A DNA stretch of 64,000 nt. It comes from Fremontodendron californicum. Its lineage: Eukaryota > Streptophyta > Magnoliopsida > Malvales > Malvaceae. The notes under the pieces are model-generated. The model made no database searches. It saw only the letters and a list, made by a program, of their open reading frames with translations, and had not been told where the DNA came from. A program made the position numbers and the translations under genes. Position 1 is the first letter of the stretch. Every line of letters starts with the position of its first letter. This document shows, one piece after another, positions 47,792 to 59,860 of this stretch. The stretch spans positions 8,995,001 through 9,059,000 of the forward strand of contig JAULJL010000027.1 of NCBI GenBank assembly GCA_030761205.1, read 5' to 3'.

Positions 47792-49900
47792 ATGAATGGT
47801 CGCCAGTCCTTTGGAACGTCGAGGAACCCCCATATTTTTCATCATCGGATTGCGCCGTTTTATCACCGGGAGAATAATCGGCGTTCGGGGCAAAGTTTCA
47901 TGGGGAGTTTATGGAGGGATAGCTTACACAATGTCTTTGTTGGGAACTTGAGTCCCAGGGTCTCTAGACAAGCACTATGGGAGTTGTTTGGGCTGTTCGG
48001 GAAAGTGGTGGATGTTTTCATTTCCAGGAAACAACCTAAGAGACCTTATACATTTGCCTTTGTCAGATACAAGCTACAACATGAGATGGAGGAGGCCATC
48101 AAAGAAGGAAACAATAGGATGATCGATGGTCGAATAATAAGAGTGAATAAAGCCTCTCATGGCTGGTCGGATAGCAGAAGATATCATTCGGATAACCCAT
48201 CTGTCAGAAGCGTGGAAGGAGGAGGGCCTCAGGTATTGGTCCAGGATCATTCCGGTATTAACAGAAGTAGATCTCAATCGGAACTTCCATCTGTCCGATT
48301 TGGGGAAGGCGTTGGGTCTAAGGGTAAGGTTTTCGTTCATGCTGGTGTCAATAGATCGTATAAAGAAGTTCTTGTGGGCTTGCCTCATAAGGAGGCTGTT
48401 TACATCGAAGTGGAAGACATTTTGCCGCCTCGGTTTCCCAACCCGACTCCTCATATGAATCGGGTCAAATTGTCCAAGAGGGAGTGCAGTTTCAATCTGC
48501 AAATTCCTAAGGCTGAAATGGAGTGGTTATCAAGGAGTGCTAAAGGAAGATTGATGAAGGAAGCTTATATCGAATCGGTTCAAGAGGCCATGGTTTTAGA
48601 AGGTATCCACTGTCAGGTATGTCCGATGGGGGGTGTCTCGGTTCTTGTTATTTTCGAAAGTGCAGATCATATGGATCTTGTCCTCAACGATAGAAGCGAA
48701 TGTTTGGCCCCCTGGTTTGAGACCATTGAACCGTGGAATGATGCCGTCCCCAACAAAGAGATTGCTGTCTGGGTAAACTTGTTTGATGTGCCGCTACAGG
48801 TTTGGCATGAAGGGTTTTTCAGTTCTTTGGGTAACAGATGGGGTTCTTTCATCAGACTTGATGATAACACAACAAATAGGAAGAGATTCGACGTTGCGTG
48901 TATGTTAATCTTGGTTGATAGCAAGCTGAGTATTCCGTCCTCTGTGTTAGTCACGGTGAGGGATAAATCTTTTAAAATCTCAGTTTCAGTTCTTGAGGTC
49001 CCTACGGGTGTAGCTAATATGAGAGCTCGAGATGGCTCATTTTCTGTTCCATTGCCGCATGAATCACCAGGCTCCTCTCCTAACAAGGTAGTTACCGAAG
49101 AGATCAGGGGTAAAGTTCCGGTGTCAGAGGGCATTCTCAGATGCATGGCGATTCAGTGCACGGCTCCCTCCGTACGGCGCAAAAACATTGATGAGGTAAG
49201 CAAAGCTTTTTCGATTCCTGTGCAATCTGGCAGTTTGGTGGGCGGGTTGGCGCATGTTGTCTGCCCTGTGTCCCCAGTTAATGAAGGTATCAGCGAAGGC
49301 TCAGTATGTGGTTCGCGTGTCGCCGACTCTCTCCATGATTGGGAATGGGATGGTGGGGCTCTTGTGAATGGGGGCCATAATGGGGCTGTTGGGTCATCTG
49401 TTGAAGTGGGAGTGGGCTTTCAACCTGTGGAGTCTAATGGGTTGGATTTATTGGGCCCTGTCAATAGCTCCTCCCCTACTCTGTTGGTCCGAGAGTTAAG
49501 CCCTTCCATTGTGTGCCCTATGGCTTCTGCTCCTATGAAGCGACTGAGATCGAGCAGGAAACTTAGGAAGAATGAGGGTTCCAAAAAATTGAAGAAGAAC
49601 TGTAAGAAGAGAAAGGTTCCAGTGCCGAGGAAGTCCACCATTTCTGCAGTGAGGAAGAGGAGGCAAATTAGGAAACAGCTGAGAGTGATCTGCGATAATG
49701 TTAGTTACGAGGACCTAAACCACCTTGAACTATCTGTTTCGGATAGTGACATCAGATCAAGGAATAAGAATATCTTGAAGGAGGCTGAGGCGACATGGCT
49801 AGTCAGTACTGAGCTGGGGATCGAATTCCAGGGGGAGAAGCAGGATATCATCGATGGTTTTGCTCAACTGGAAAAGGAAGATCGTGAGGCAAAGGAGTAA
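47792..49900 (+). CDS. LINE ORF1 protein with RRM
   Basis: 702 aa, intact. An RNA-recognition motif near residues 45-125 has VFVGNL (RNP2) and YTFAFVRY (RNP1). It is followed by a DUF4283-like domain (around residues 225-400; WVNLFDVPLQVWHEGFF) seen in plant LINE ORF1 and in retroelement gag-like proteins. The C-terminus has Lys/Arg-rich stretches (SRKLRKNEGSKKLKKNCKKR) that may bind nucleic acid or direct nuclear import. It probably coats the element RNA. The start is the first in-frame ATG; the ORF ends 45 bp before ORF2. Confidence 0.85.
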   Translation: MNGRQSFGTSRNPHIFHHRIAPFYHRENNRRSGQSFMGSLWRDSLHNVFVGNLSPRVSRQALWELFGLFGKVVDVFISRKQPKRPYTFAFVRYKLQHEMEEAIKEGNNRMIDGRIIRVNKASHGWSDSRRYHSDNPSVRSVEGGGPQVLVQDHSGINRSRSQSELPSVRFGEGVGSKGKVFVHAGVNRSYKEVLVGLPHKEAVYIEVEDILPPRFPNPTPHMNRVKLSKRECSFNLQIPKAEMEWLSRSAKGRLMKEAYIESVQEAMVLEGIHCQVCPMGGVSVLVIFESADHMDLVLNDRSECLAPWFETIEPWNDAVPNKEIAVWVNLFDVPLQVWHEGFFSSLGNRWGSFIRLDDNTTNRKRFDVACMLILVDSKLSIPSSVLVTVRDKSFKISVSVLEVPTGVANMRARDGSFSVPLPHESPGSSPNKVVTEEIRGKVPVSEGILRCMAIQCTAPSVRRKNIDEVSKAFSIPVQSGSLVGGLAHVVCPVSPVNEGISEGSVCGSRVADSLHDWEWDGGALVNGGHNGAVGSSVEVGVGFQPVESNGLDLLGPVNSSSPTLLVRELSPSIVCPMASAPMKRLRSSRKLRKNEGSKKLKKNCKKRKVPVPRKSTISAVRKRRQIRKQLRVICDNVSYEDLNHLELSVSDSDIRSRNKNILKEAEATWLVSTELGIEFQGEKQDIIDGFAQLEKEDREAKE

Positions 49901-49945
49901 CATTCCACTGTGTTTTTGGTTTTATCAGGTGTGTTTCTTTTATTA

Positions 49946-52900
49946 ATGAAGATTATTTCTTGGAATGTTAGGGGACTGGGAGGTAGTATCAAGGTTATGG
50001 CCTTGAGGAATTTGGTTTTGAATTGGAGGCCAGAGATGGTTTTTATTCAGGAATCAAAGCTTCAGTCTATTGATTCAAAGTTTATTAGAAAGGTCTGGGG
50101 ATGCTCCCCTGTTGAGATGGAATTCTCGGCGTCGGCGGGTTCCGCTGGGGGTCTCATTATCTTCTGGCGGAAGGACTTCTTCTTAATTGAGTCGAAAATT
50201 ATTTCACCTCGTTTCATTCTTCTGATTGGCTCGTTAAAGGCGAACAATATAAGATGTGGGTTCGTGAATATCTATGCTCCAAATGAGAATGGTGAAAGAG
50301 CTGCCTTTTGGGATGAGCTTGTGGGTGTGTTACAGGGCTATGACTGTCTTTGGTGTCTAGGGGGTGATTTCAATGTGGTTAGAAGCCCTGATGAGAAAAT
50401 CGGATCAGTGTTCAGCACTACTCCTATGCTACTATTTTCAAACTTTATTAATCAAGTTGAACTCATGGATCTGCCGATGTCAGGAGATAAATACACTTGG
50501 ACCAGTAATAGGGTCGTTCCGTCTTTCAGCAGATTGGATAGGTTCCTTTTATCGCCTGGTCTGGTTGCTTTATGGCCTTCAATCAAACAAAAGGCTCTTC
50601 CCCGTTCTCTTTCCGATCATAATCCAGTGTTGATTGTTGAAGAGAGCGTCAATTGGGGGCCTAAACCTTTCCGGTTCTTCAACAACTGGTTGGAAGATAG
50701 GAGCTTTCATTCTATTATCCAGAATGCTTGGAATTCTACAGGATATTCTCGGCCTTCGGGTTGGGGTTTATGGTTCAAGTTGAAAAATCTCAAACCAGCC
50801 ATTAAAGACTGGTTTGTTAGGCACCATAAGGCCGATTTCTACAAGATCGTGGAACTTGAAAAGGAGATTGCTGGCCTCGAACAGAGTGTACAACAGGGGC
50901 AGGTGGGAAACCAGCTGCGAGAAGAGTTATGGAATAAGAAGGCTGATTTATGGTCAATGTATCGTATCGAAGAACAAACTTGGCTCCAGAAATCGAGATT
51001 AAAATGGGCACAAGAGGGTGATAGGAATACTAAATTTTTCCATATTGTCGCCACAGCTAGGAGTCGTAAGAACCACATTGGGAATTTGTTGATTGATGGG
51101 AAGGTGTTCGATGAACCTAGGGTTCTCAAGAAGGCCATTGGGTCGTATTTCAAAAACCGTTTCAACTCTACAAAGGTAGCCAGGCTCAAAGATCTCAAAT
51201 GCAGTTTTAAGTCATTATCAGCGCAAAGTTCGTCTAATCTTGAGCGACCTTTCTCAGAGGAAGAGGTTTGGGGTGTCATCCAAGGCTGCGATGGCAACAA
51301 AGCTCCGGGGCCGGATGGTTTTAATCTGAATTTCTTTAAGTCCTTTTGGGTCACGGTGAAGGGTGAGGTTATGTCGTTCATGAATAATTTCCATAGCACT
51401 GGTTGTATTGATAACTGTTTAAATGCGTCTTTTATTTCTCTTATACCTAAATGTGACTCTCCGTGCTCCATTAGTGATTACCGTCCTATCAGCTTGGTGG
51501 GCAGTGTTTATAAAATTCTAGCCAAAGTTCTTGCCAATCGCCTGAGGCAATCGGTGGGGGAAATTGTTGGGCAAAACCAGTTCGCGTTCATCCCGGGGCG
51601 TCAAATTCTGGACTGCTCCTTAATTGCCAATGAGGTTATCCATTCTATGAAGACTAATGGAGAGGGTGGTATGATATTTAAGGTAGATTTCGAAAAAGCC
51701 TATGATTGTGTGGATTGGTCCTTTCTTGATTTTGTTATGGGTAGAATGGGCTTTGGGGATAAGTGGAGGTCTTGGATTCATTCGTGTTTATCTTCAGCTT
51801 CATTATCAGTCCTAGTTAATGGGGTGCCTACGGAACAGTTCAGGATGAGCAGAGGGTTGAGACAAGGCTGTCCCCTCTCCCCCTTACTGTTTAATCTGGT
51901 TGCTGATGTGTTGAGCTTATTCCTTAATAAGGCTACTTCCATTGGCCTTTTCAGGGGTATGGTTATTGATCAGGGGTCTGTGTCCATATCTCATCTTCAG
52001 TTTGAGGATGACACAATTATCTTCTGTGAGCCTTTGGAGGAGCAGGTTAGGAATGTTAAAAGAATTCTAAAGTGCTTTCAGTTGTTATCAGGCCTCAAAG
52101 TTAATTTCAAAAAGAGCAGTCTTTTTGGAGTTGGGGTGGAGCAAAGTATCACTGATCGGTGGGCTTCGAATATCCGTTGTCTGAGCAGTCGTCTCCCCTC
52201 CCTTTATCTTGGTCTCCCATTGGGGCACGGAGCGAACTTTATCTCACTGTGGAGTCCTATCATTGAGAAATTCAACAAGAGGCTTGCCGGCTGAAAAGGT
52301 AATTTACTCTCCATTGGGGGCAGATTGACTCTTATTAAATCGGTGTTGTCTTCACTGCCCATTTATTATATGTCTCTACTTCAAATTCCTCGTACTGTAT
52401 CTGATGAGCTGGATAGAATGGTCAGAAGATTCCTTTGGGGTGGTTCTTCGTCGGTGAAGAAGATGCATATGGTTAATTGGAAGTCTGTCTGTAATACCAA
52501 GGAATTTGGAGGACTCGGTCTAGTTGATTTAAGGCTTAAGAACAGAGCGATGCTCAATAAATGGATCTGGAGATTTGGGAATGAGCGTTTCTCTTTATGG
52601 AGATCAGTCATAGCCGGGAAATATGAGTCATCGGTGGGAAATTTGCTTCCTTCATGCAGCTGGTATCGGAAAGTGTCCCCAACTTGGAGAAACATTATTC
52701 GACCCCTTATGCCTTCAAATCATTTTCATCCTTTTTTGTCTGCTGGGTTGTGTTTTCTTCCAGGTGATGGCAGCTCCATTAATTTTTGGCAGGATGAATG
52801 GATCGAAGGCGTTATCCTTAAAGAGCAGTTTCCAAGAGTCTTTGCGGTAGCTGTTTCTAAAAGCGGGAAAGTAGCGGATTTTGGCAAATGGCTTAATAAT

Positions 52901-54097
52901 CAATGGCATTGGGAGGTTAACCTCCGAAGAAGATTGTTCGATTGGGAGCTTCAGCAGTGGGAATCCCTGTTGGATCTGCTGGGAAATCAAGTACTCTTCA
53001 GAAACTCTTTCGATTCAGTTGTTTGGAAGCACACCTACAGTGGCGTTTACTCGTCTAATTCTTTCTGCCATTCTGTGTTGAGTGAGTCCTCACTTAAATG
53101 GGATCATTGGAAATTTATATGGGCCGGTTATGCACCTCCGAAAGTGGAAATCTTTTGCTGGCAAGTTTTGAGAGGCAGCGTTGCTACCAAAGTTGAACTC
53201 AGCAAGAGAGGTCTTATTGTTAATGGTCCGATTCTGTGTCCACTATGCAATTTGATGCCTGAAACTACAGAGCATCTGTTTTTTACATGCAGAGTATCAT
53301 GGTTTGTGTGGGCTCATTGTTGTCTTTCTTGGGGTATATCTTGGTCCACGCCAAGGAGTGCCGTGGGTTTTTTTCTTGCGTGGCAGCATGCGTTCCCAGC
53401 AAATCATTGCAGCAAATTGTGGAGAATGTGTTTTTTTGTTGCACTTTGGTCTATTTGGTTGCACAGGAATGATATTGTTTTTAACAGGAAAAATGTTGCT
53501 GTTTGGCAGCTACTGGACTCTATTAGACTTAGACTCGCTTTATGGTCCAAGGCTAAATGGCCTTGTGAGGAAGGGCTGCTTTCGCAGTCCAAGTGGTCAC
53601 CTGCTATTTGTCGATTGAAGAGGGAAATGAAAGTTGGTGTTGATGTGACTTGGAGTAAGCCACCTGCCGGCTGTCTTAAGTTCAACGTCGATGGTTTGGC
53701 GCGTGGTAACCCAGGTCCTGCGGGGATTGGCGGTATTTTGCGCGACAATCAAGGTATGGTGAAAGCAGTTTTTTCTAAATCTATTGGTTCTGCTAAGGCA
53801 TTTGAGGCTGAATTAAGGGCTGTCAAAGAAGCCTTCCTCATTTTTGCTGCTTCGTCTTGGGTGCTATCGCATAAACTTATAATTGAATGTGATTGCCAGA
53901 TGGTTGTTGCTTGGGTTAGGAATCCGAGTAGAGCCCCATGGCGGATTTTGAGAATTATAAGATCTCTAGAGTTTGTTCGAACTGCGGTTCAAAACTGGGA
54001 AATTGTTCATATTTTGAGGGAGGCTAATGAAGAGGCTGATAAGCTAGCCAAATCTGGTGTCAATAGGGTGTCAGATTTGTTGTTTTATAGTCCTTAG
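49946..54097 (+). pseudogene. LINE ORF2: endonuclease, reverse transcriptase and RNase H, one nonsense codon
   Basis: ATG at 49946 (MKIISWNVRGLGGS), 1383 codons, interrupted by one TGA at 52292-52294 (codon 783), where a tryptophan codon is usual in this conserved stretch. Domains: APE-like endonuclease (FIQESKLQ, GGDFNVVRSP, SDHNPVLI), L1 reverse transcriptase (APGPDGFN, FEKAYDCVDWSFLD, SRGLRQGCPLSPLLFN), zf-RVT module (CPLCNLMPETTEHLFFTC) and a C-terminal RNase H (FNVDGLARGNPGPAG, EAELRAVKEAF, ECDCQMV, REANEEADKLA). The catalytic YXDD-type box reads FEDD where FADD is usual. Both aspartates are kept. Confidence 0.92.
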
Positions 54098-54180
54098 TTT
54101 TGTTTTGCAGCATGCTGTTTTTCTGGTTTGTAATAAGGACATCTTTTTGCAATAAATCATGCTTTTCAAAAAAAAAAAAA

Positions 54181-54955
54181 TTCAAAACAGTATTTTGTTA
54201 GTTAATTCTCATTAGCTATATATCTTAACAAAGATACATGAAAGGTTTGAATCGAAGACAAAATTGTAAGATTTTCAAAATCTAAATATATTATGCTGTC
54301 AATTAGGCATAATCTTAATTTATTCTTTGACTTTTAAGTTAGTATTAAATGTATTAAATTTGGTAAATACATAAAAAAAAATTGGTTAGAGGTTTAAATC
54401 TTGGCATTTACGAAATATTAAAAAAAAAAAGAATTTAAAAAGGTCAAATCCAATTTATTGAGACAAATCTGGTCCAAAAATCTGGTTTAATCCGATTAAA
54501 TCAGTTTTTATCGGTTCAACTATCAAACGGCTCAATTAATTTTTTTTACTGGATAGGCAATTGATTTATGATTCAATTTATCCGATTCTAAGAATATTGG
54601 TCTCGTCATATATTAAATTTATCCAATAATATGCTTATTTGTTGATTGATATATTTATTTGATTGATATTTTTTTATATATAAAATATAATACTTTATTG
54701 CGATTATAATTTAACGTAACATATTAAATAATTTGTATTATGTTAAAAAGTGCTTAAGAATTTATGTTTTGGACCTTTTGGTATGTATTTTACCCAAATT
54801 TTGCTAAGTTTGAATCCATCATTCACCAACAATTGAAAAAAAAAAAGGTGTGAGTAGTAGTGTTATTAATAGTTTGTTAATTACTTGAAACATTCTTTCA
54901 ATATAATGTTTTAAGCAATAAATTTACAAAGTAGCTTTTATTTTATTACTTGGGT
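54181..54955. other. AT-rich intergenic DNA
   Basis: No gene. Two A runs and B-box-like phrases (AGGTTTGAATCGAAG at about 54242 and AGGTTTAAATCTTGG at about 54390) hint at old SINE or retroposon remains, but nothing definable. Confidence 0.35.
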
Positions 54956-54964
54956 TTTGTAATT

Positions 54965-56761
54965 GGTTTTTTTATTTGAATATAGCTAAAAATTTTTTTA
55001 TTTATCGAAATAACGATGTTGCAAAATTACTGACCGAAATTCGTTTGTTTTAAAATATCATGGTGATTTCCTAGCATGTTTTTAAAAAAATTTGTAAAAA
55101 GCTACAAAGGAAATCGCCATCCCCCTGGCGATTTTTCTTGTATATTTTTTACAAATTTTGAAAAAAATCACAAGAAAAATCGCTATCCCCATGACGATTT
55201 CCCTTGAGGTAAAATTAAAAAAAAAAATAAAGTGAAGGAAAATCGCCACCATTTTTTTTATATGGGTGGCGGTTTTCCTTCACAACAATTTTAAAAAAAA
55301 AATATTAAATATTTAATTTTAAATAAAAATTATATAATTTATAATTTAAAAAAATTTAAAATTAATAAATTGTAAAATTAAAATTATAATAATTTTTAAA
55401 AATTATAAAAATTAATTTTTTTATTTAAATTTAATTATAAAATATATAAAAATATTTTTTTAATATTTTAATATTTTTTGAATAGTGAAATGGGCTTTTG
55501 GACAAAATATATATAACAGTATTATTGTTGATGCGAACTCTCTCCCGATGTACCAGATTGATAAGGACATTTTCGACGTCTATGACTAGAGGTGTCCATG
55601 GGCTGGGCCAAGGCTCGAATTTTTTTTATTTCCCTAGCCCAAGCCCATTTCGGGCCAGGCTTGGGCTGGCCCGAAAGCCCATTTCACTATTCAAAAATAT
55701 TAAAATAAAAAATTTAATATTGGGCCCAGATCGTATTGGCCGGGCTTGGACAAGTGTTTTTGTAATTCGGATCGGTCAGCCTAGCCCGAATTATTATTTA
55801 TTAAATAAAAAAAATATTTTATTTTATTTAATTATAAAATATATATAAATATAAAAAATGTATTTTAAAAATTTTTTGAATAGTGAAACGGGATTTTGGG
55901 TCGGCCCGACCCGAAATGGGCTTGGGCAAGGGAAATAAAGCGTTATGGATTATGTAGGAATTAAGGTCATAGCTAGACCTATCCACAGGCCGGGTAGCCC
56001 GCCCGGCAAGCCTGGATGTGTCTCGATGTGCCAGATTGATAAAAACATTTTCGACGGCTATGACTAGAAGTGTTCATGGGTCGGGTTGGCTGAGGCCCGA
56101 AATTTTTTTATTTCCCTTGCTCAAGCCCGAAAATAAAAATTGTATAATTTTGAAAAATATTTTTAATAATTTTATAATTAAATTTAAATAAAAAATAAAT
56201 TACATCGGGAGAGAGTTCGCATCAACAATAATACCGTTATACATATTTTGCCCGAAAGTCCATTTCACTATTAAAAAAATATTAAAATATTAAAAACAAT
56301 ATTTTTATATATTTTACAATTAAATTTAAATAAAAAATTAATTTATATAAATTATTATTATTATTTTAATTTTATACTTTACTAATTTTTAAGTTTTAAA
56401 ATTAAAAATTATATAATTTTTATTTAAAATTTAAAATTTAAAAAAAAAATGTTGTGAAGGGAAATCGTCATGGACTTTAAAAAACAAAATTTAATTTTAT
56501 CTCAAGGGAAATCGCCGATTTCCCTTGTGTTTTTTTTTTTTTTTTTTTTAAATTTGTAAAAATATACATGAGAAATCGCCATGGGAGATGACGATTTCTC
56601 TTACAGTTTTTTATAAATTTTTTAAAAAATATGCTGGAAAATCGCCATCAGCCATGGCGATTTCCCAGCATGTTTTAAAACAAGCGGATTTCGATCATTA
56701 ATTTTACAACATTGGTATTTTGATAAATAATTTTTTTTTGGCTATATTCAGATAAAAAACC
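54965..56761. mobile_element. Mutator-like fold-back element, copy 2
   Basis: 1.8 kb. The left end is GGTTTTTTTATTTGAATATAG and the right end on the minus strand GGTTTTTTATCTGAATATAG. Flanks TTTGTAATT (54956-54964) and TTTGTAACT (56762-56770) agree at eight of nine. Arms contain the same ATCGCCATG hairpins as the copy at 11483, and the centre carries hAT-MITE ends (TAGAGGTGTCCATGGGC at 55587, TAGACCTATCCACAGGCCGG near 55974, TAGAAGTGTTCATGGGTCGG near 56068). Both copies share the phrase ACATTTTCGAC next to the MITE. No coding capacity. Confidence 0.75.
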
Positions 56762-56770
56762 TTTGTAACT

Positions 56771-57720
56771 CGTGTCGTTGCACGATTAATTTTTCATATT
56801 TTATTAAAATTTAAAATAAATAAGATTTTCACTTGATAATATTTTTACAATTTTCACTTGAAATTTATATTTGTGGAAGCTTTGTAACTACTATAAACAT
56901 ATATTTCTACTTGTTAGAAAATTTGTATCTTTATACTCATGTTATGAAGTTAGAATTTCTACTCATTATATAAATAATGATTTAAAAATAAAAAAAAATA
57001 TATACATAAAATAATATATAAACTGCATATATATATATATATATTTGTAAATTCATGCTAATAACTTTAAATTAGAATTGTTTTTAAATCGTATTGGGTT
57101 CAAGCATTATCTAAATATGGTTTTTTAAATTTAATCTTCAATAATTTGTCTTTCTTTTATTAAAGTTTAAAACATGAGTAACTTATCATATATTTTAGTG
57201 ATTATATTATATTATAATATTATATATATTTATATATATATATAATATAAATTATGTAATGTATTATAAAATGTCGAGTCGAGTCATGCTAGGTTTAGGT
57301 TTTGAGTATTGGAGTCAAAATTTGACTCGTTTTTTAAATAAATCTTATATTTTTGTCTAAATTTATGTAACATTTTTAATATTTTTATTAAAACCCTCTC
57401 AAAGATAAAACGAGTATTCAAATTTGGATAGTTAACCTTCTCTAGACAAAGTCTAATCTAAAATGCAATCAATGTGAGAAAAAATAATTAAAAACCATAG
57501 TAGAAGCTTTACAAGTGTGTGAGGATAACATTGTGCAATAATAAGATCAACAATTAAAAGCTGAATCAAAATCGCAAAATTTTGAAAAAAAAAAAAAACT
57601 TTGTCAAATATCTTGCTTAGGACTTAGGAGTTGAGAGAGCCTTTTAATAGAAAATTTCAAAACACTTCTATTATATGTAAAGATGAAATAGAAACTGAAT
57701 CAGTAAGGGAATTTCAAATC
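56771..57720. other. AT-rich intergenic DNA with short (TA)n runs
   Basis: No gene. (TA)n runs near 57030-57047 and 57216-57245. Nothing else recognised. Confidence 0.5.
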
Positions 57721-57839
57721 TCTTTTTATAGAATATTTAGTTAGACCCTAACCCAGATAGAATTCTTCCTCTATAAAAGGAGGGTCTTAACCTTAGCTTT
57801 CTTTCCCCTTTCTTCCCACTCTTCCCTGAATTTTAGGTT

Positions 57840-58740
57840 TTATTTGCTTTGTCCTCTATTTTTGCCTATCCCTTTTTAGAAAAAGGATAAGCCATTCCAT
57901 TGTAAGTTCACTTGGATAATGTGCCATCCTTACAGGGGTTTCCTTTATCTGCTTTGAGTTGGGTGGATTGCTTTTCATAGCTATGTTTCGTACCCTTGCG
58001 ATTTGACTTTCCTTTTTTGATGGAGAGAATGGCGTTGGTATAGAATCTAGTAGCAATCCTTCATGCATCTATCAATTCCTTCAAACAAGCCCTTCTAGCA
58101 GCAATTCTTGATTGAAGTGAAGGAAGAAAGCCAAAAGCTCTAGTCCCATCTCTTTCTGTTATGTAGTTACTCATATTCAATAGCAGGGGATTCTCTAGCA
58201 GCTCCAAGAGCTAATAAGGCGAAACCAGAACAGTTGTCAAAATGGAACATTTTACATTCTTTTGATCTGTCGACGGAAATAGATAGATTTCTTTACCACT
58301 TGCCTAGTATTTTACTGCTTTCCTTTCAAAAGGACTATCTATCTTGTGAAAGGGAATACCTCTATTTGAAGGTACTTGTGTATGGGAATCGAAGGGATTA
58401 GAACAGAACTAAGCTAGCCACTCCTCGATAGGGAAAGGAAAGGTAGGAGCACGCCAAGAGGCAAGTAGACCGAGACGACAGAGCGGAAGACTTGTAGCGA
58501 GTAAGGAGAGAGAGAGGAAGAGAGGGTAGGACGTAGTTCCTGGGATTGCTTTTGTGTGGGATGGTTAGTTTGCTCTGCAACTCGATTCTACCCCTGTCTT
58601 TGCTTTGGAAAGGTTCTTGAATGTTAGATTCCTTTTTTCTTTTAAGAAGATATGGTTGCTTCCAAGCCCACCTTCCACTTGTTAATAGTAGACTAATGGG
58701 CAAATCCTTTTGAATCCAATAAGTTCTTTGTTATTATTAA
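57840..58740. other. Possible mitochondrial DNA insertion (NUMT)
   Basis: Composition changes abruptly from AT-rich to mixed, with the GAAAGGAAAGG, GCACGCCAAGAGGCAAGTAG and CGAGACGACAGAGCGG style of purine-rich and short-palindrome sequence typical of plant mitochondrial intergenic DNA. No known mitochondrial gene is identifiable, and open frames on either strand are short. The call rests on overall texture, so it is an inference. Confidence 0.4.
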
Positions 58741-58799
58741 TAAATATGAAGTAGCAGGCGTAAGTATTGACTTTAGTTGTTAAAGCAATGCTTCAATTA

Positions 58800-58876
58800 A
58801 AATCGATGTTTATTTCAGTTGGTTATGCAGTCAATTTTTAAAGGTGACGTAGTAAATTTGGTGTTCGAATCCTAAC
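58800..58876 (+). repeat. Possible SINE fragment (tRNA-like boxes)
   Basis: A TTCAGTTGGTTATGCAG phrase resembles an A box and TTTGGTGTTCGAATCC a B box. The copia element begins right after this (58877), apparently having inserted into it. Confidence 0.35.
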
Positions 58877-59419
58877 TGTTGGGGAAATCGGGTTATTTCC
58901 CATCTAAACTAACTGCATTATCAGCAGTACAAAACAAATACTAAACACAGCGGACAAATCCGACAAACATATAACTTATTGAGTACATAAACTAAAGTAT
59001 CTAAATACAAAAGGAAATAAAGGAAAGAACACACCTGATTTTACGAGGTTCAACAATTTGCCTACTCCTCGGATCCCACAGCAAGAGACCACTGCACTAG
59101 CTTCAAAAAATTACAACTTAAGGTAATTATACAATGACCCACTAATAGGAAGTCCTATCAAAGAACCTCCTCAGGATATCCTAATTAAAGGACTTCCTCA
59201 AATATTTAACTAGAGAGGGATGGGAGATTTTGGAATGATACAACAAGGTGAACTTAGGCCCCTATTTATAACATTCCTAAGCCCCCCCCAAAACACATCC
59301 ACAACCAATGTGGGATACAAGCTTCCCCAAAATTCCTACACAACCAATGTAGGAAACAAGCCTCCACCAAAACTCCTACACAACCAATGTGGGATACAAA
59401 ATAAGCCAATAACTCAACA
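58877..59419 (-). repeat. 3' LTR of the copia element
   Basis: 543 bp on the plus strand from TGTTGGGGAAATC to AACTCAACA. It contains a TATA-type TTATAAATAG on the minus strand at about 59262-59271, and three near-copies of ACAACCAATGTGGGATACAA. Confidence 0.8.
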
Positions 59420-59436
59420 AATCTCCACCTTGGTGA
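59420..59436 (-). other. Polypurine tract of the copia element
   Basis: On the minus strand ACCAAGGTGGAGATT abuts TGTTGAG, the start of the LTR. Purine-rich and in the right place. Confidence 0.75.
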
Positions 59437-59479
59437 TTTTGTCAGTCCCACTCAACTTCCTGATTTCTCGCATCTTCAA

Positions 59480-59860
59480 ACTGATGTAGTCATCTTCTGC
59501 AGTGCCTCCAAATGCGCCCATAGACGCCATACACCCGAAGGTTTTCAAACTTGTAGGATTCAAATCTCCATCTTGGTGAGTTTGTCAGTCCTGCTCAACT
59601 TTTCAAATTTTTTCAAAATGAGGTCATCTTTTACAATGACTCCAAATGCGTTCACAGACGCCATACACCCGAAGGTGTCCAAACTCGTACTCAAATAAGG
59701 TCATCTTTTGCAATGCCTCCAAATGCGTTCACAGACGCCATACACCCGAAGATGTTCAAACTCATACTTAGATGAGGTCATCTTTTGCAATGCCTCCAAA
59801 TGTGCACACAATTGCCATACACCCGAAGGTGTTCAAATTTGCAGGATTCAAATCAAGTCC
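59480..59860 (-). repeat. Tandem repeat, four units of about 90 bp, in the copia element
   Basis: Each unit has GTCATCTT, TGC.ATGCCTCCAAATG, CAGACGCCATACACCCGAAG and TTCAAACT. Units lie near 59490, 59625, 59700 and 59775; the first is followed by a longer spacer. They lie between the RNase H end and the 3' LTR. Confidence 0.8.

Larger units (their letters stand above)
47405..54180 (+). mobile_element. L1-type non-LTR retrotransposon (LINE), near full length
   Basis: Two ORFs in L1 order followed by a short 3' UTR with AATAAA at 54151-54156 and a 14-base A tail (54167-54180). Only one coding break is seen, a nonsense codon in ORF2. The 5' limit is uncertain (about 47405-47760); an A run at 47747-47760 lies before ORF1 and I found no target duplication. 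It integrates by target-primed reverse transcription in plants. Confidence 0.9.

Noticed and set aside
50839..51471. Minus-strand open frame of 210 codons
   Set aside because: Antisense shadow of LINE ORF2.
54965..56761. Idea that the GGCCCG-rich blocks are CpG promoter islands
   Set aside because: They coincide with the GC-rich ends of repeated MITEs and recur at several places in the window.
59480..59860. Regular repeats resembling a CRISPR array
   Set aside because: Units are contiguous tandem repeats with no constant-length unique spacers, inside a plant copia element.
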